Positions 1-7,318 are shown, counted from the stretch's first letter. The stretch is DNA of 8,985 nucleotides from Ignavibacteriota bacterium (GCA_025357895.1 JANYLL010000216.1:1-8985), one strand, 5' to 3'. Notes: generated by a model from the sequence alone, not told the origin. A program made the numbers and translations.

Positions 1-658
1 AAATTCCAATAACTTGTTGACTTGCAAGATCCGTGGAAAAATCGTATGGAGTACTAACAGTTATAAAAAAAGCTCTGCCTACTTTTTTATGCTTCATTTT
101 GACAGTAACAAATTGCAAGGTTCCCGGAGTCAAGGCAGCCAGATCGTCATAACTCACAGAAGTCGAATCGATCAAGGTTCCAGGGAAAGGAAGTTTGTTC
201 TGAGTGCTAATGGTTTGCGTATAAGCAGCAATTATTAATCGAAATCTATTTGCACCAGATGTTAAAGCACCTGTTGGAATTCCAATACCGACCTGAACAC
301 TATCAAGATAGGTATTAGTCGTATATGGAGAAGTAAAACGCTGAGAATAACCTGTGACGGTATCAGGAATAACAGTACCATTCTGCTGCGTTACGTTTAA
401 AATAGTGGGAAAAAAAGTATAGGCAAATTGCTTAGTTACTGTATCAGGGTATTGTATCCAACTAACGCTCTGCGGACTATTCTGATGGCCTTGCGTAGGC
501 TGAAACGACTTGACATATTTAGGGTATGCAAGGAATACATTGCCCGGATCAACCGTGACTCTATCCGGTTTTAATCCTATCTGTTGTGACTGGGCAAATG
601 CGTTAATACTGAGGGATGTACTCAGTAAAAAAAGAAAGATCGTAACATTTTTTTTCAT
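1..658 (-). CDS. Exported protein of unknown function, N-terminal part (cut by window edge)
   Basis: Reading leftward from an ATG at 658-656 there is an uninterrupted frame of 219 codons that leaves the window. The product starts with a clear signal peptide: MKKN, then a hydrophobic core, then NAFA|QSQQ, with predicted signal-peptidase I cleavage between Ala22 and Gln23. The mature part has no further membrane segment. It is rich in Ser, Thr, Gln, Tyr and Val with regularly spaced hydrophobics, as expected of an extracellular beta-rich protein. I do not recognise a family or catalytic motif. The sequence upstream of the ATG is AT-rich with no Shine-Dalgarno, and a Bacteroidota-type promoter lies about 110 bases upstream. 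The missing C-terminus may carry a T9SS sorting domain, as the two large neighbours do, but that is inference. The gene is divergent from the metallopeptidase gene at 849. I am confident it is a real exported protein, not of its function. Confidence 0.85.
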   Translation of the reverse strand, partial: MKKNVTIFLFLLSTSLSINAFAQSQQIGLKPDRVTVDPGNVFLAYPKYVKSFQPTQGHQNSPQSVSWIQYPDTVTKQFAYTFFPTILNVTQQNGTVIPDTVTGYSQRFTSPYTTNTYLDSVQVGIGIPTGALTSGANRFRLIIAAYTQTISTQNKLPFPGTLIDSTSVSYDDLAALTPGTLQFVTVKMKHKKVGRAFFITVSTPYDFSTDLASQQVIGI

Positions 659-769
659 CGTATTTTTATAAATTGGTAAATCATTATCTATACACCCATC
701 CGTTATGTGTCCCAACGACAGGATATTTTATAAATAACCCCTAAAAACTAAAAAAGTTGCGCGAAAGGT

Positions 770-799
770 CAAATATATTAATTTCTTTAGGATTTGCAA
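770..799 (-). promoter_or_regulatory. Bacteroidota-type promoter for the exported protein at 658
   Basis: On the minus strand there is TTG at 799-797, a 19-base spacer, and TATATTTG at 777-770. This matches the Bacteroidota -33 (TTG/TTTG) and -7 (TAnnTTTG) elements at the usual spacing. Transcription would start near 763, giving a 5' leader of about 105 bases before the ATG at 658. No equally good element was seen for the divergent plus-strand gene. There, TATAAT at 822-827 and TTGCAA at 794-799 lie 22 bases apart, too far for a normal -35/-10 pair. Confidence 0.5.
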
Positions 800-848
800 C
801 TATTCTATTTAAAGTGCTCTTTATAATATTGATAGAAATCGGATTAGA

Positions 849-3848
849 ATGAACGGCAGAAGCATTATACTCTGTGCTTTAAGAAGTAGTTTCCTGGCAT
901 CTGCTTTCTTCACCTTCAATGCAGTGAAGGCACAGAACGCGTCCCAAAAGGAACTGCAAATTTCAGCATCCAATATCTCCCGGAAGACCGGTAATGCCTA
1001 TAATCTCATCTGTTTAGGGAATAATAAAACTCCTGGAATATTGACAATTAATCGCACAAATGCTATAAAAGCAATTCCCTATGAGCAACGAAATAATCTT
1101 GAGGCTGTTCGAAATTTTGCATTAATAGAAGCGCAATTTGTAGCATCGAATGTCTTAGCTTTGCCGGAGAATTCCCAACTCATCGGAACCGGAAACTCTC
1201 GAACCGGAAATCTCTGGCTTTCATCCTATACGATTTCTTATGGTGGTATTCCACTCCGCGATAGATTTTTAAAAATGAACATTGGTGCCCTTACCGGAGA
1301 AGTGATGCTTGTGCGCAATAATATCCCGTCAAAGCAACCGAATACCCTCTACCCTTCCATCTCCAGAGAAATCATTTTCCAGCAAACACAGTCGTTATTG
1401 GGACTCCATTCGGTAATCCAGGCTCAACCCAAACTCGTATTTATTGACGAAATAAAGAGTAGTTTTCTACGCCTTTGCTATGAAATAATTGCATCCGATC
1501 CGGATATGAATGAGATGTGGCGGCTGACATTTGATGCAGGAAACGGCGATCTGATCGAGAAAAAGAGTTTGGTAGAGCATGGAGATTATACCAATAATCG
1601 TGCGACGGACTTTGGTCCGTCAATCTTTCCTTCATACGGACTAAAGTCTGTTCCACTAAATCCTGTGAATCTGCCAACAACAGGAAAAATCCTCGCAAAG
1701 GTACATCTGCATACTCCCTTCGATACATTGACAACAGTTGGATTGCCTTATGCTAGAATAAAGATCAATGGTATATCCACTGAAACAGATTCAAATGGAA
1801 CCTGGACTTTACCATCAGTAAATTATCCTCTGATAATAGAAACATCTTTCGACAGCAAATTTTTTAGCATTTACAGGCAGGATAAGATAGCAAATAGTTC
1901 AATAAAGAGAACAGTACTGACCGGATCAACCGATGTTATCTGGGACGATTCGAATTCCGATCCTTCGGAGCGCGATGCGTATTACTCAGCGCAGTTTGTT
2001 CACCTTGCGGATAAGCGTATAGATGAGAAATTAACTAATCTCGATGCTCACATGAATATCAATGTTAATTTTCAAGCGGCTTGCAATGCTTTTTATACTC
2101 CTCAGGATACATCACTGAATTTTTTCAATGCAGGATCAGGCTGTTCCAATACTGCACAGATAGCCGATGTTATCTTCCACGAGTACGGTCATAGGGTAAC
2201 AAATGTCCTTTATCAAATGGCAGGCGGAGGCGATAATAATATCGTTAACAGATCCTTAAGCGAAGGCTTCGCCGATCTTAACAGCGCATTCATTCGTGAT
2301 GATCCGCGCATCGGAATTGGTTTTTACGGCAATGACGGTAGAATCCTGCGTAATTGCGATAACAAAAATAAATTGCCGAAAGACATTAGTCCTGATATTC
2401 ATATCAATGGAGAGATCATCTCGGGAGCATTTTGGGATTTACGTAAAGCTATTGGACATGATGCAGCTGAACACCTATTCCATTTTATGGAATATCAAAT
2501 GCCCGACGGCATTGATCTTACCGATACGATTGCGCTTGAAGATGCTTTTTCAAATACCTTGATCGCAACTATCGTAACCGATGATGACGATAACAACTTA
2601 GCCAACGGTACTCCCCATTTAAAAGATATTCTTGACGCGTTCAAGCTGCATAATATTTCCTTATCGGCTTTTATTCCGATGTCTCTTTCTAAAATAAAAG
2701 ATCAGGGCACTTCGGCGAGTTTTTATACTACAATACTTACAGCCTCTTACAATGGTATTGCCGGAGCGATTGATGAAAACAATATTTTGCTTCATTATTC
2801 TACTGACGAGGGGAAAACATATTTGACAGTTCCAATGAAGTCCATTGGAAAATCTCAGTATGAAGGACTGATTCCGAAGGCGCCTTCAGGCACAATCGTA
2901 AAATATTATTCAAGCCTAAGCTCACCGCTTGATAAGTTGGATACGATGACATCTCCTTCTCTCGAATGCGCATATTCTTTTACTGTAGGATTTCGTCAAG
3001 TTGTTTTTGATGGTGCCGAAACAGAAAAAGGATGGTCACTAAAATCTCTTTCTGATAGGGCGACGACAGGGATTTGGGTAAGAGAAAAACCGCATGGAAC
3101 ATATAGCAATCCGAATCCGCCTATTAATTATATTCAACAGGATACCGATCACTCGGCAAACGGAACGATGTGTTATATGACAGGAAATCATATCGACACA
3201 TCCGGCAAAAACAGTCCGGGTTTTGATGATGTTGATGGAGGAGCAACAACACTTGAAACTCCGGTAATGGATTTTTCAAAACTCACATCACCTTTTATCA
3301 GGTTCTGGTATTATTACTCTAATGACAAAGGGCAAAACGCAGGAATTCCGAAATGGCAGACCGATATTTCAAATGATAACGGTGCAACATGGAAGCCATT
3401 GCAGTTAACTAATCAAAGTACTAACGGATTTTCAGGATATCCTGAATGGACGGAATTCTCTTTCCGCGCTGCCGATTTTATTACGTTGTCGCCCACAATA
3501 AAAATCCGTTTTATTGCAAGTGATGATGTCGGCGCTCTTGTAGAAGCAGGGGTGGATGATCTTGAGGTGCTCGATCCAATTAAATCCGGTTCAGAATCCG
3601 TTATTGCGGGGTCAGAATCCAAAATACCAAATCAAAGACTTCCTTATCCTAATCCGATTCACCGAGGAGAAAATATTTATTTTTTTTCAATCGGAGTCTC
3701 TCCTATAACTTTTACTGATCTCTTAGGCAGAGTTATCGCAAGATCAGAAGTTGCCAATAGCAATTTTACGATTCCTTTAAACATATCTCCCGGAATATAT
3801 TTTATAGAACAGTCAGGACGCAAATACAAAATAGTTGTAATAGAATAA
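849..3848 (+). CDS. Secreted gluzincin-type zinc metallopeptidase with T9SS type A sorting domain
   Basis: Product of 999 residues. Signal peptide 1-28 (VKA|QN). Residues about 90-160 resemble the FTP/PepSY-like propeptide of fungalysin and thermolysin-type zymogens (YTISYGGIPL, then a Gly-rich turn and EVMLV). Residues about 280-345 look like a small beta domain (LPYARIKING...DSNGTW). The catalytic core has HEYGH at 444-448 with a third zinc ligand likely at Glu472 in EGFAD, 24 residues after the second His, the gluzincin arrangement. Downstream are His518 and SGAFWDLR at 525-532, then DDDDNNLANGTPH at 578-590. Residues about 718-907 form a MAM/jelly-roll-like domain ending VEAGVDDLEV. The last ~65 residues, from PNP at 934-936, are a T9SS sorting domain. 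It should be exported, carried across the outer membrane by the T9SS and released or anchored, acting on extracellular protein. The nearest family is M36-like, but it is divergent. The start fits the signal peptide; there is no clear Shine-Dalgarno. Confidence 0.88.
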   Translation: MNGRSIILCALRSSFLASAFFTFNAVKAQNASQKELQISASNISRKTGNAYNLICLGNNKTPGILTINRTNAIKAIPYEQRNNLEAVRNFALIEAQFVASNVLALPENSQLIGTGNSRTGNLWLSSYTISYGGIPLRDRFLKMNIGALTGEVMLVRNNIPSKQPNTLYPSISREIIFQQTQSLLGLHSVIQAQPKLVFIDEIKSSFLRLCYEIIASDPDMNEMWRLTFDAGNGDLIEKKSLVEHGDYTNNRATDFGPSIFPSYGLKSVPLNPVNLPTTGKILAKVHLHTPFDTLTTVGLPYARIKINGISTETDSNGTWTLPSVNYPLIIETSFDSKFFSIYRQDKIANSSIKRTVLTGSTDVIWDDSNSDPSERDAYYSAQFVHLADKRIDEKLTNLDAHMNINVNFQAACNAFYTPQDTSLNFFNAGSGCSNTAQIADVIFHEYGHRVTNVLYQMAGGGDNNIVNRSLSEGFADLNSAFIRDDPRIGIGFYGNDGRILRNCDNKNKLPKDISPDIHINGEIISGAFWDLRKAIGHDAAEHLFHFMEYQMPDGIDLTDTIALEDAFSNTLIATIVTDDDDNNLANGTPHLKDILDAFKLHNISLSAFIPMSLSKIKDQGTSASFYTTILTASYNGIAGAIDENNILLHYSTDEGKTYLTVPMKSIGKSQYEGLIPKAPSGTIVKYYSSLSSPLDKLDTMTSPSLECAYSFTVGFRQVVFDGAETEKGWSLKSLSDRATTGIWVREKPHGTYSNPNPPINYIQQDTDHSANGTMCYMTGNHIDTSGKNSPGFDDVDGGATTLETPVMDFSKLTSPFIRFWYYYSNDKGQNAGIPKWQTDISNDNGATWKPLQLTNQSTNGFSGYPEWTEFSFRAADFITLSPTIKIRFIASDDVGALVEAGVDDLEVLDPIKSGSESVIAGSESKIPNQRLPYPNPIHRGENIYFFSIGVSPITFTDLLGRVIARSEVANSNFTIPLNISPGIYFIEQSGRKYKIVVIE

Positions 3849-3880
3849 TGAAAAAGGTCAGGATTAGCTGACCCTTTTCA
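3849..3880. terminator. Terminator-like hairpin between convergent genes
   Basis: A 13-bp stem (3849-3861 with 3868-3880) with one mismatch and a 6-base loop begins immediately after the TAA of the metallopeptidase gene. The 5' arm is A-rich then GGTCAG; the 3' arm is CTGACC followed by TTTT. The A-rich and T-rich arms mean it can act on both strands, so it may also end the convergent small gene whose stop is at 3920. Its 5' arm shares AAAGGTCAGG with the hairpin at 4730-4757. Confidence 0.75.
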
Positions 3881-3919
3881 TTGACGGAGAAATGCCTTTA
3901 CTTTCGGCCACAAAGTATT

Positions 3920-4282
3920 TCACATCATTGACTTCCTCGAACTTGAAGGATAAACGCGGTAGACGATCTTTCTGATCGTGTCGAATTGGAGATACGGATA
4001 CATATCCGTCAGTGCCTTAATTGCCTCATGAGTCTTCATTGCCCTATCCCCCTTTAGTTGCAGGAACATCTGACGAATAACATAATCTCTCAGAGATTTT
4101 TCATTGAGTAAGTCGTTCGAGCGAAGCAGCATGAATGCTTCATCGGTCAGCATACCAGCTAAGGGATTTGAAATACCTTCCTTGAATTGTGTTCTGATGC
4201 TCGGAAGGTCGTCTGCGAGCATGAAAGGATTGAATGCCGGCTGTGCCTGGCGGACAGAAGCTCTCGATTGAATGGTTTGCAT
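3920..4282 (-). CDS. Small protein with likely helix-turn-helix C-terminus, function unknown
   Basis: Product of 120 residues if it begins at the ATG at 4282 (MQTIQSRASV). An in-frame ATG at 4333 would add 17 mostly hydrophobic residues. I prefer 4282 because that extension is encoded by T-rich non-coding-looking sequence and its ATG falls in the arm of a predicted RNA structure. Residues about 1-50 are Gln/Ser/Pro-containing and probably partly disordered. From about residue 60 the protein is helical and basic. The segment KSLRDYVIRQMF, then KTHEAIKALTDMYPYL and FDTIRKIVYRVY, has the spacing of a helix-turn-helix, with the last helix as recognition helix. It recalls small Bacteroidota HTH proteins with an Arg...FxxL...TIxxII pattern, but I cannot name the family. 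There is no signal peptide, so it should be cytoplasmic. It stands alone, convergent with the metallopeptidase gene and downstream of a rod-like inverted structure. Confidence 0.6.
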   Translation of the reverse strand: MQTIQSRASVRQAQPAFNPFMLADDLPSIRTQFKEGISNPLAGMLTDEAFMLLRSNDLLNEKSLRDYVIRQMFLQLKGDRAMKTHEAIKALTDMYPYLQFDTIRKIVYRVYPSSSRKSMM

Positions 4283-4332
4283 AATTTGTCGTCTTAAAAA
4301 AAATGATACGATGATGATGTTAAATAAAAACA

Positions 4333-4462
4333 TCTCTACCAGGTATCTCGGATGGTGCAGAAGAACGAACCCTTTACTGTAAGAGTGAAGACAAGCTATG
4401 TGTCCTTAACTTTCTTCTCTCGTTCTTTTGTGCCCCTGCCGAAGTTAGCCTTACGGTAGAGA
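4333..4462. ncRNA. Candidate structured RNA or leader (rod-like fold), class unknown
   Basis: The ends pair perfectly over 8 bp (4333-4340 TCTCTACC with 4455-4462 GGTAGAGA). Inside, TCGG at 4348-4351 pairs with CCGA at 4439-4442, and 4354-4368 pairs with 4420-4434 over 15 bp. Smaller helices (4381-4385 with 4412-4416; 4390-4393 with 4401-4404) close the tip around a 7-base loop. In plus-strand RNA the three non-Watson-Crick positions of the 15-bp helix are G-U wobbles; in minus-strand RNA they would be A-C mismatches, which favours a plus-strand transcript. A T-run follows on both sides: 4480-4485 for plus, and TTTTT just past 4331 for minus. The alternative is a minus-strand leader of the small HTH gene, or a short inverted-repeat element. 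It matches no tRNA, tmRNA or SRP RNA motif that I know. A 6S-like shape is possible but unproven. Confidence 0.4.
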
Positions 4463-4729
4463 AATCGTATCAAATATTCTTTTTTAAGACTTCAAAAAAT
4501 GTAAAAAATTAAATACTTAAGTTGTGATTTGAGTCGAACTTCGTAACCAATGTTCGTCCCCTATATATATAAGTACCGCAAGGGGGGTGTTTTGTTACAA
4601 AAAATTTTAGGTCATAAATCCTTGCCCTAACTTAACAAGACTCTCCGAATCCGGCTAAGTTATTATATGGTGAGACTTATAGGACACATGAACACTAAAG
4701 ATTGGAATAAAAAAAAATTCAATCTAACA
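4463..4729. other. AT-rich intergenic stretch, no gene recognised
   Basis: This lies between the candidate RNA and the hairpin of the beta-propeller gene. It has no open frame with coding character. Visible details: a TATATATATAAG tract at 4563-4572 inside a weak CCCCT/AGGGG stem (4558-4562 with 4581-4585); an inverted TAACTTA/TAAGTTA pair (4628-4634 with 4656-4662); and a poly-A run near 4710-4718, which on the minus strand is a T-run about 12 bases past the hairpin at 4730-4757 and may help termination. No function is assigned. Confidence 0.6.
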
Positions 4730-4757
4730 ATAAAGGTCAGGCTTACCTGACCTTTAT
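4730..4757 (-). terminator. Terminator hairpin of the beta-propeller gene
   Basis: A perfect 12-bp stem (4730-4741 with 4746-4757) with a 4-base loop lies 20 bases past the stop codon of the minus-strand gene. In the sense direction it reads ATAAAGGTCAGG, TAAG, CCTGACCTTTAT, followed after a few bases by a long T-run. It shares the AAAGGTCAGG arm with the hairpin after the metallopeptidase gene. Confidence 0.85.
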
Positions 4758-4777
4758 AGGAATAACAATTCAAAAAA

Positions 4778-7318
4778 TTATTTTGATATTACAAACTTTT
4801 GTGTTATGGCATGTCCGTCCGAGGTCAGGACTGCATAGTAAACTCCCGCTGGGACGGAAGAAATATCAGCTTCAGTAAATTGATCTCCTTGCGGACGAAT
4901 TTCCTTCAGAAGCGTCTTAGTTTCACGTCCTAACTCATCAAAAAGGATAATGGTAACTTCAGATCCTTTTGCCAATTTAAAGGCTAGTTTTGCACGTCCA
5001 TTGATCTGCACCGGATTTGGAGAGATCGAAATAAAAGCTGGCATATCTCCTGTCGAAGCAGGTGAAGCCACTCCCGAAATTGTTCGAGGTAATTGGCTTA
5101 TATCTAATCGGAACATTCCTCTGCCGTATGTAGTAGCAAGAAGATATTGGTTTGCTGTGCCGCGTACGCGAAGTTTGGTGACCTGAGTCAATGGAATTCC
5201 ATCACGCAGTGGCTCCCAAATTACGCCGTTATCTATTGAGCGAAGTACTCCGAACGTTGTTCCTATAAAGAGATCTCCGTTTGGTGCACGAGCAATAGTC
5301 GAAGCATCGAGATCGGGAAGATTTATTGCTGGGGAAACCCACGTCTTGCCGAAATCAGTCGAGCGCCAGAAATGATTTTTGCCGACTCCATACCCTGATA
5401 TAACTGCCCATACATTGCCTGCATTATTAGGATCGGTTACAAAACCGGAAACTACTCCGATATGCGTCGTAGACTTTACCCAATTTGTCGTATTGAGATT
5501 CGCGGCATCATTATTCATATAGACATATCCCAAAGCGGACCCGACATATACTACATTAGGATCAGCCGCAGGCACATGAATGCCGCGCGGACCGCCGCTT
5601 ATTGAGGAACCCGTTGTAATAGCATCAATAGTATTTCCGCCATTCAAAGAATAATAAACATTCGATCCTCCGGATATTGCAATCACTGCACCATCGGATT
5701 CAGAAACATCGTAATTCATATAGAAGCCTACACTTTCGTTCAATAACGGACAATCAGCAGGAATAATATTATAGTTATTATTAGGACCCGGATCCCATGA
5801 TATACCTCCGTCGCCCGATTTTTGCAGTGAAGCGTTAATATAGGTAGAATACGAACTGAGTCCATCAGATTGCGAAATAAAACAGCGTCCGCCATCACCA
5901 CCGTGTGTTTGTGAAAAAACTATACCCGGTAGTATATTTGCCCTATTAATTCCATTATCTTGAGCGCCTCCTAAAACATAAGAAAAATCAGAAGCGGCAT
6001 CGCCGCCTACAAAAAGCATCGTCGAGAGATTGGTATTTTTATTCTGCTGCCAGCTAATTCCGTTATTACCGCTATAAAATATGCCACCGTCAGTTAACGC
6101 ATAAAGCCCGCCATATGGACTGTATGCAAGAACATGGATATCAGCATGCGAGAAGTCACTGGAAGTTGATTGAGCAGTCCATTGAGTGCGCTGGCCGAAC
6201 GTAGGATTGGTAGTTGTTGCATTTGTAGATCCCCAAATATCTAGTCCTCCTACAACTACATTTTTTTCATTGTTTGGGCTGACGGCGCAGGCATTATCGT
6301 AGAATGACTGACGAGACATATAATTTGCCTGGTTCCATACTAATTTCCATGTATTTCCGAAATCATCCGATCTGGCAACTCCAGTGGAACCACCACCGGT
6401 GCTGCCTACACTTGCATAGACCTTTGATACATCATTCTTGGAAATTGCAAGTGTTATTGTAAATTTACCACTGATATTGGATGCCAGATCACCACTCCAT
6501 GTAGCCCCGCCATCCGTTGATTTTCTGATCGTTCCTGCACCTCCGACATAAAGATTCTGCCCATTTGTCGGATCGATAACCATGTGCGTTGTTCCCCCAA
6601 CCGGTAATATCTTTTTCCAGGTCGTACCTGCATCTACACTTTTTGAAACGCCGCTTAAACTTGTGACATAGATCGTCGTATTGACTTGAGGATCGATCAA
6701 AACCTGATTACATTGGTTTCCAATTATTCCTGCAATTGCTGAGTGTTTCCAGTTCAATCCGCCGTCAGTTGATTTATATAATCCGTCACCTTGACGATCA
6801 TAAAGATCTCCTGTTGCTGCATAGATCGTATTACGATCAGACCAATCGACTGCAACTCCGCCCATTGCATATGAACTCCAGGAATCGCTGAGATTTGTCC
6901 AATTTAACCCTCCATTAGTAGTTTTCCATAAACCGCCGCCTGATGTGCCGAGATAAATAATCTGCTGGCTGATAGGATCGAATGCTATCGATGTTGGACG
7001 TCCGCTGACTGATCCAGTAAATGCATTTCCTGTTTGATCGGGAATACCTTGAGAGCCTCCAATTCGCTCCCAAGAGGAGACTGATTGTACCATCATTGAC
7101 TTCGAGCGTGGGATACCGATAAATTGATTAAAACCTCTAATTCGAGCCTCGGGTATATTTGTATCTGGTCCAGAAATATCAATACTATGCCAATATGCTA
7201 ATCGCTCGGCAATGTGCTGGTTCTCAGCCCAATCCGGATCAGAAGTAATTACAGCATTTTCCTGAGCATAAGCGACCGTAGTCAAAAGGCTTAGAATCAG
7301 GATAAAAAAATTTTTCAT
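4778..7318 (-). CDS. Secreted Asp-box (BNR) beta-propeller protein with T9SS type A sorting domain
   Basis: Product of 846 residues. Signal peptide 1-18 (VAYA|QEN). The body is built of Asp-box repeats of the form [KRY]S-x-[DN]-x-G-x-x-W: starts at residues 132, 182, 226, 266, 316, 415, 500, 556 (degenerate, Ile instead of the final Trp), 652 and 693. Each is followed or preceded by strands such as IYLGTSGGGLWKT and ATTYGRGMF. This is the VPS10/sortilin and 'photosystem II stability factor'-like propeller family, also seen in some glycoside hydrolases. Gaps of 85-99 residues between some boxes suggest blades lacking a box, so two stacked seven-bladed propellers are plausible. No catalytic residues can be assigned, so it is better called a binding or structural surface protein than an enzyme. 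Residues about 764-846 (ISPNPV at 765-770, ending VISK) form the T9SS sorting domain. It is monocistronic in appearance, with a terminator right after the stop. Confidence 0.9.
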   Translation of the reverse strand: MKNFFILILSLLTTVAYAQENAVITSDPDWAENQHIAERLAYWHSIDISGPDTNIPEARIRGFNQFIGIPRSKSMMVQSVSSWERIGGSQGIPDQTGNAFTGSVSGRPTSIAFDPISQQIIYLGTSGGGLWKTTNGGLNWTNLSDSWSSYAMGGVAVDWSDRNTIYAATGDLYDRQGDGLYKSTDGGLNWKHSAIAGIIGNQCNQVLIDPQVNTTIYVTSLSGVSKSVDAGTTWKKILPVGGTTHMVIDPTNGQNLYVGGAGTIRKSTDGGATWSGDLASNISGKFTITLAISKNDVSKVYASVGSTGGGSTGVARSDDFGNTWKLVWNQANYMSRQSFYDNACAVSPNNEKNVVVGGLDIWGSTNATTTNPTFGQRTQWTAQSTSSDFSHADIHVLAYSPYGGLYALTDGGIFYSGNNGISWQQNKNTNLSTMLFVGGDAASDFSYVLGGAQDNGINRANILPGIVFSQTHGGDGGRCFISQSDGLSSYSTYINASLQKSGDGGISWDPGPNNNYNIIPADCPLLNESVGFYMNYDVSESDGAVIAISGGSNVYYSLNGGNTIDAITTGSSISGGPRGIHVPAADPNVVYVGSALGYVYMNNDAANLNTTNWVKSTTHIGVVSGFVTDPNNAGNVWAVISGYGVGKNHFWRSTDFGKTWVSPAINLPDLDASTIARAPNGDLFIGTTFGVLRSIDNGVIWEPLRDGIPLTQVTKLRVRGTANQYLLATTYGRGMFRLDISQLPRTISGVASPASTGDMPAFISISPNPVQINGRAKLAFKLAKGSEVTIILFDELGRETKTLLKEIRPQGDQFTEADISSVPAGVYYAVLTSDGHAITQKFVISK

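Noticed and set aside
14..238. 74-codon plus-strand frame
   Set aside because: It lies antisense within the exported-protein gene at 1-658, whose frame has a signal peptide and is intact; the plus-strand frame has no protein-like features.
755..801. AGTTGC/GCAACT inverted repeat flanking the minus-strand promoter
   Set aside because: Six-base arms 35 bases apart are expected by chance in AT-rich sequence; its overlap with the -33 element is suggestive only.
1441..1734. Minus-strand frame of 97 codons inside the metallopeptidase gene
   Set aside because: Antisense shadow of a gene with recognisable domains on both sides of it. The same applies to 2296-2562, 3413-3622, 4950-5186, 7506-7933, 8125-8319 and 8412-8606.
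4354..4380. Minus-strand GGGTTCGTTCTT resembling a tRNA T-arm
   Set aside because: The loop lacks the TTCRANYC pattern and no acceptor, D or anticodon arms can be built around it.
4333..4462. Transposon (MITE) interpretation of the inverted ends
   Set aside because: No target-site duplication flanks the 8-bp ends, and the inner pairing is ordered like an RNA fold; kept only as a secondary alternative.
4558..4585. CCCCT/AGGGG hairpin around a TATATATATAAG tract
   Set aside because: Only a 5-bp stem with an 18-base loop and no U-tract directly after it; not convincing as a terminator or regulator.
4667..4750. 27-codon plus-strand frame
   Set aside because: Too short, Lys/Asn-rich because of a poly-A run, and it ends inside the terminator hairpin of the opposite gene.
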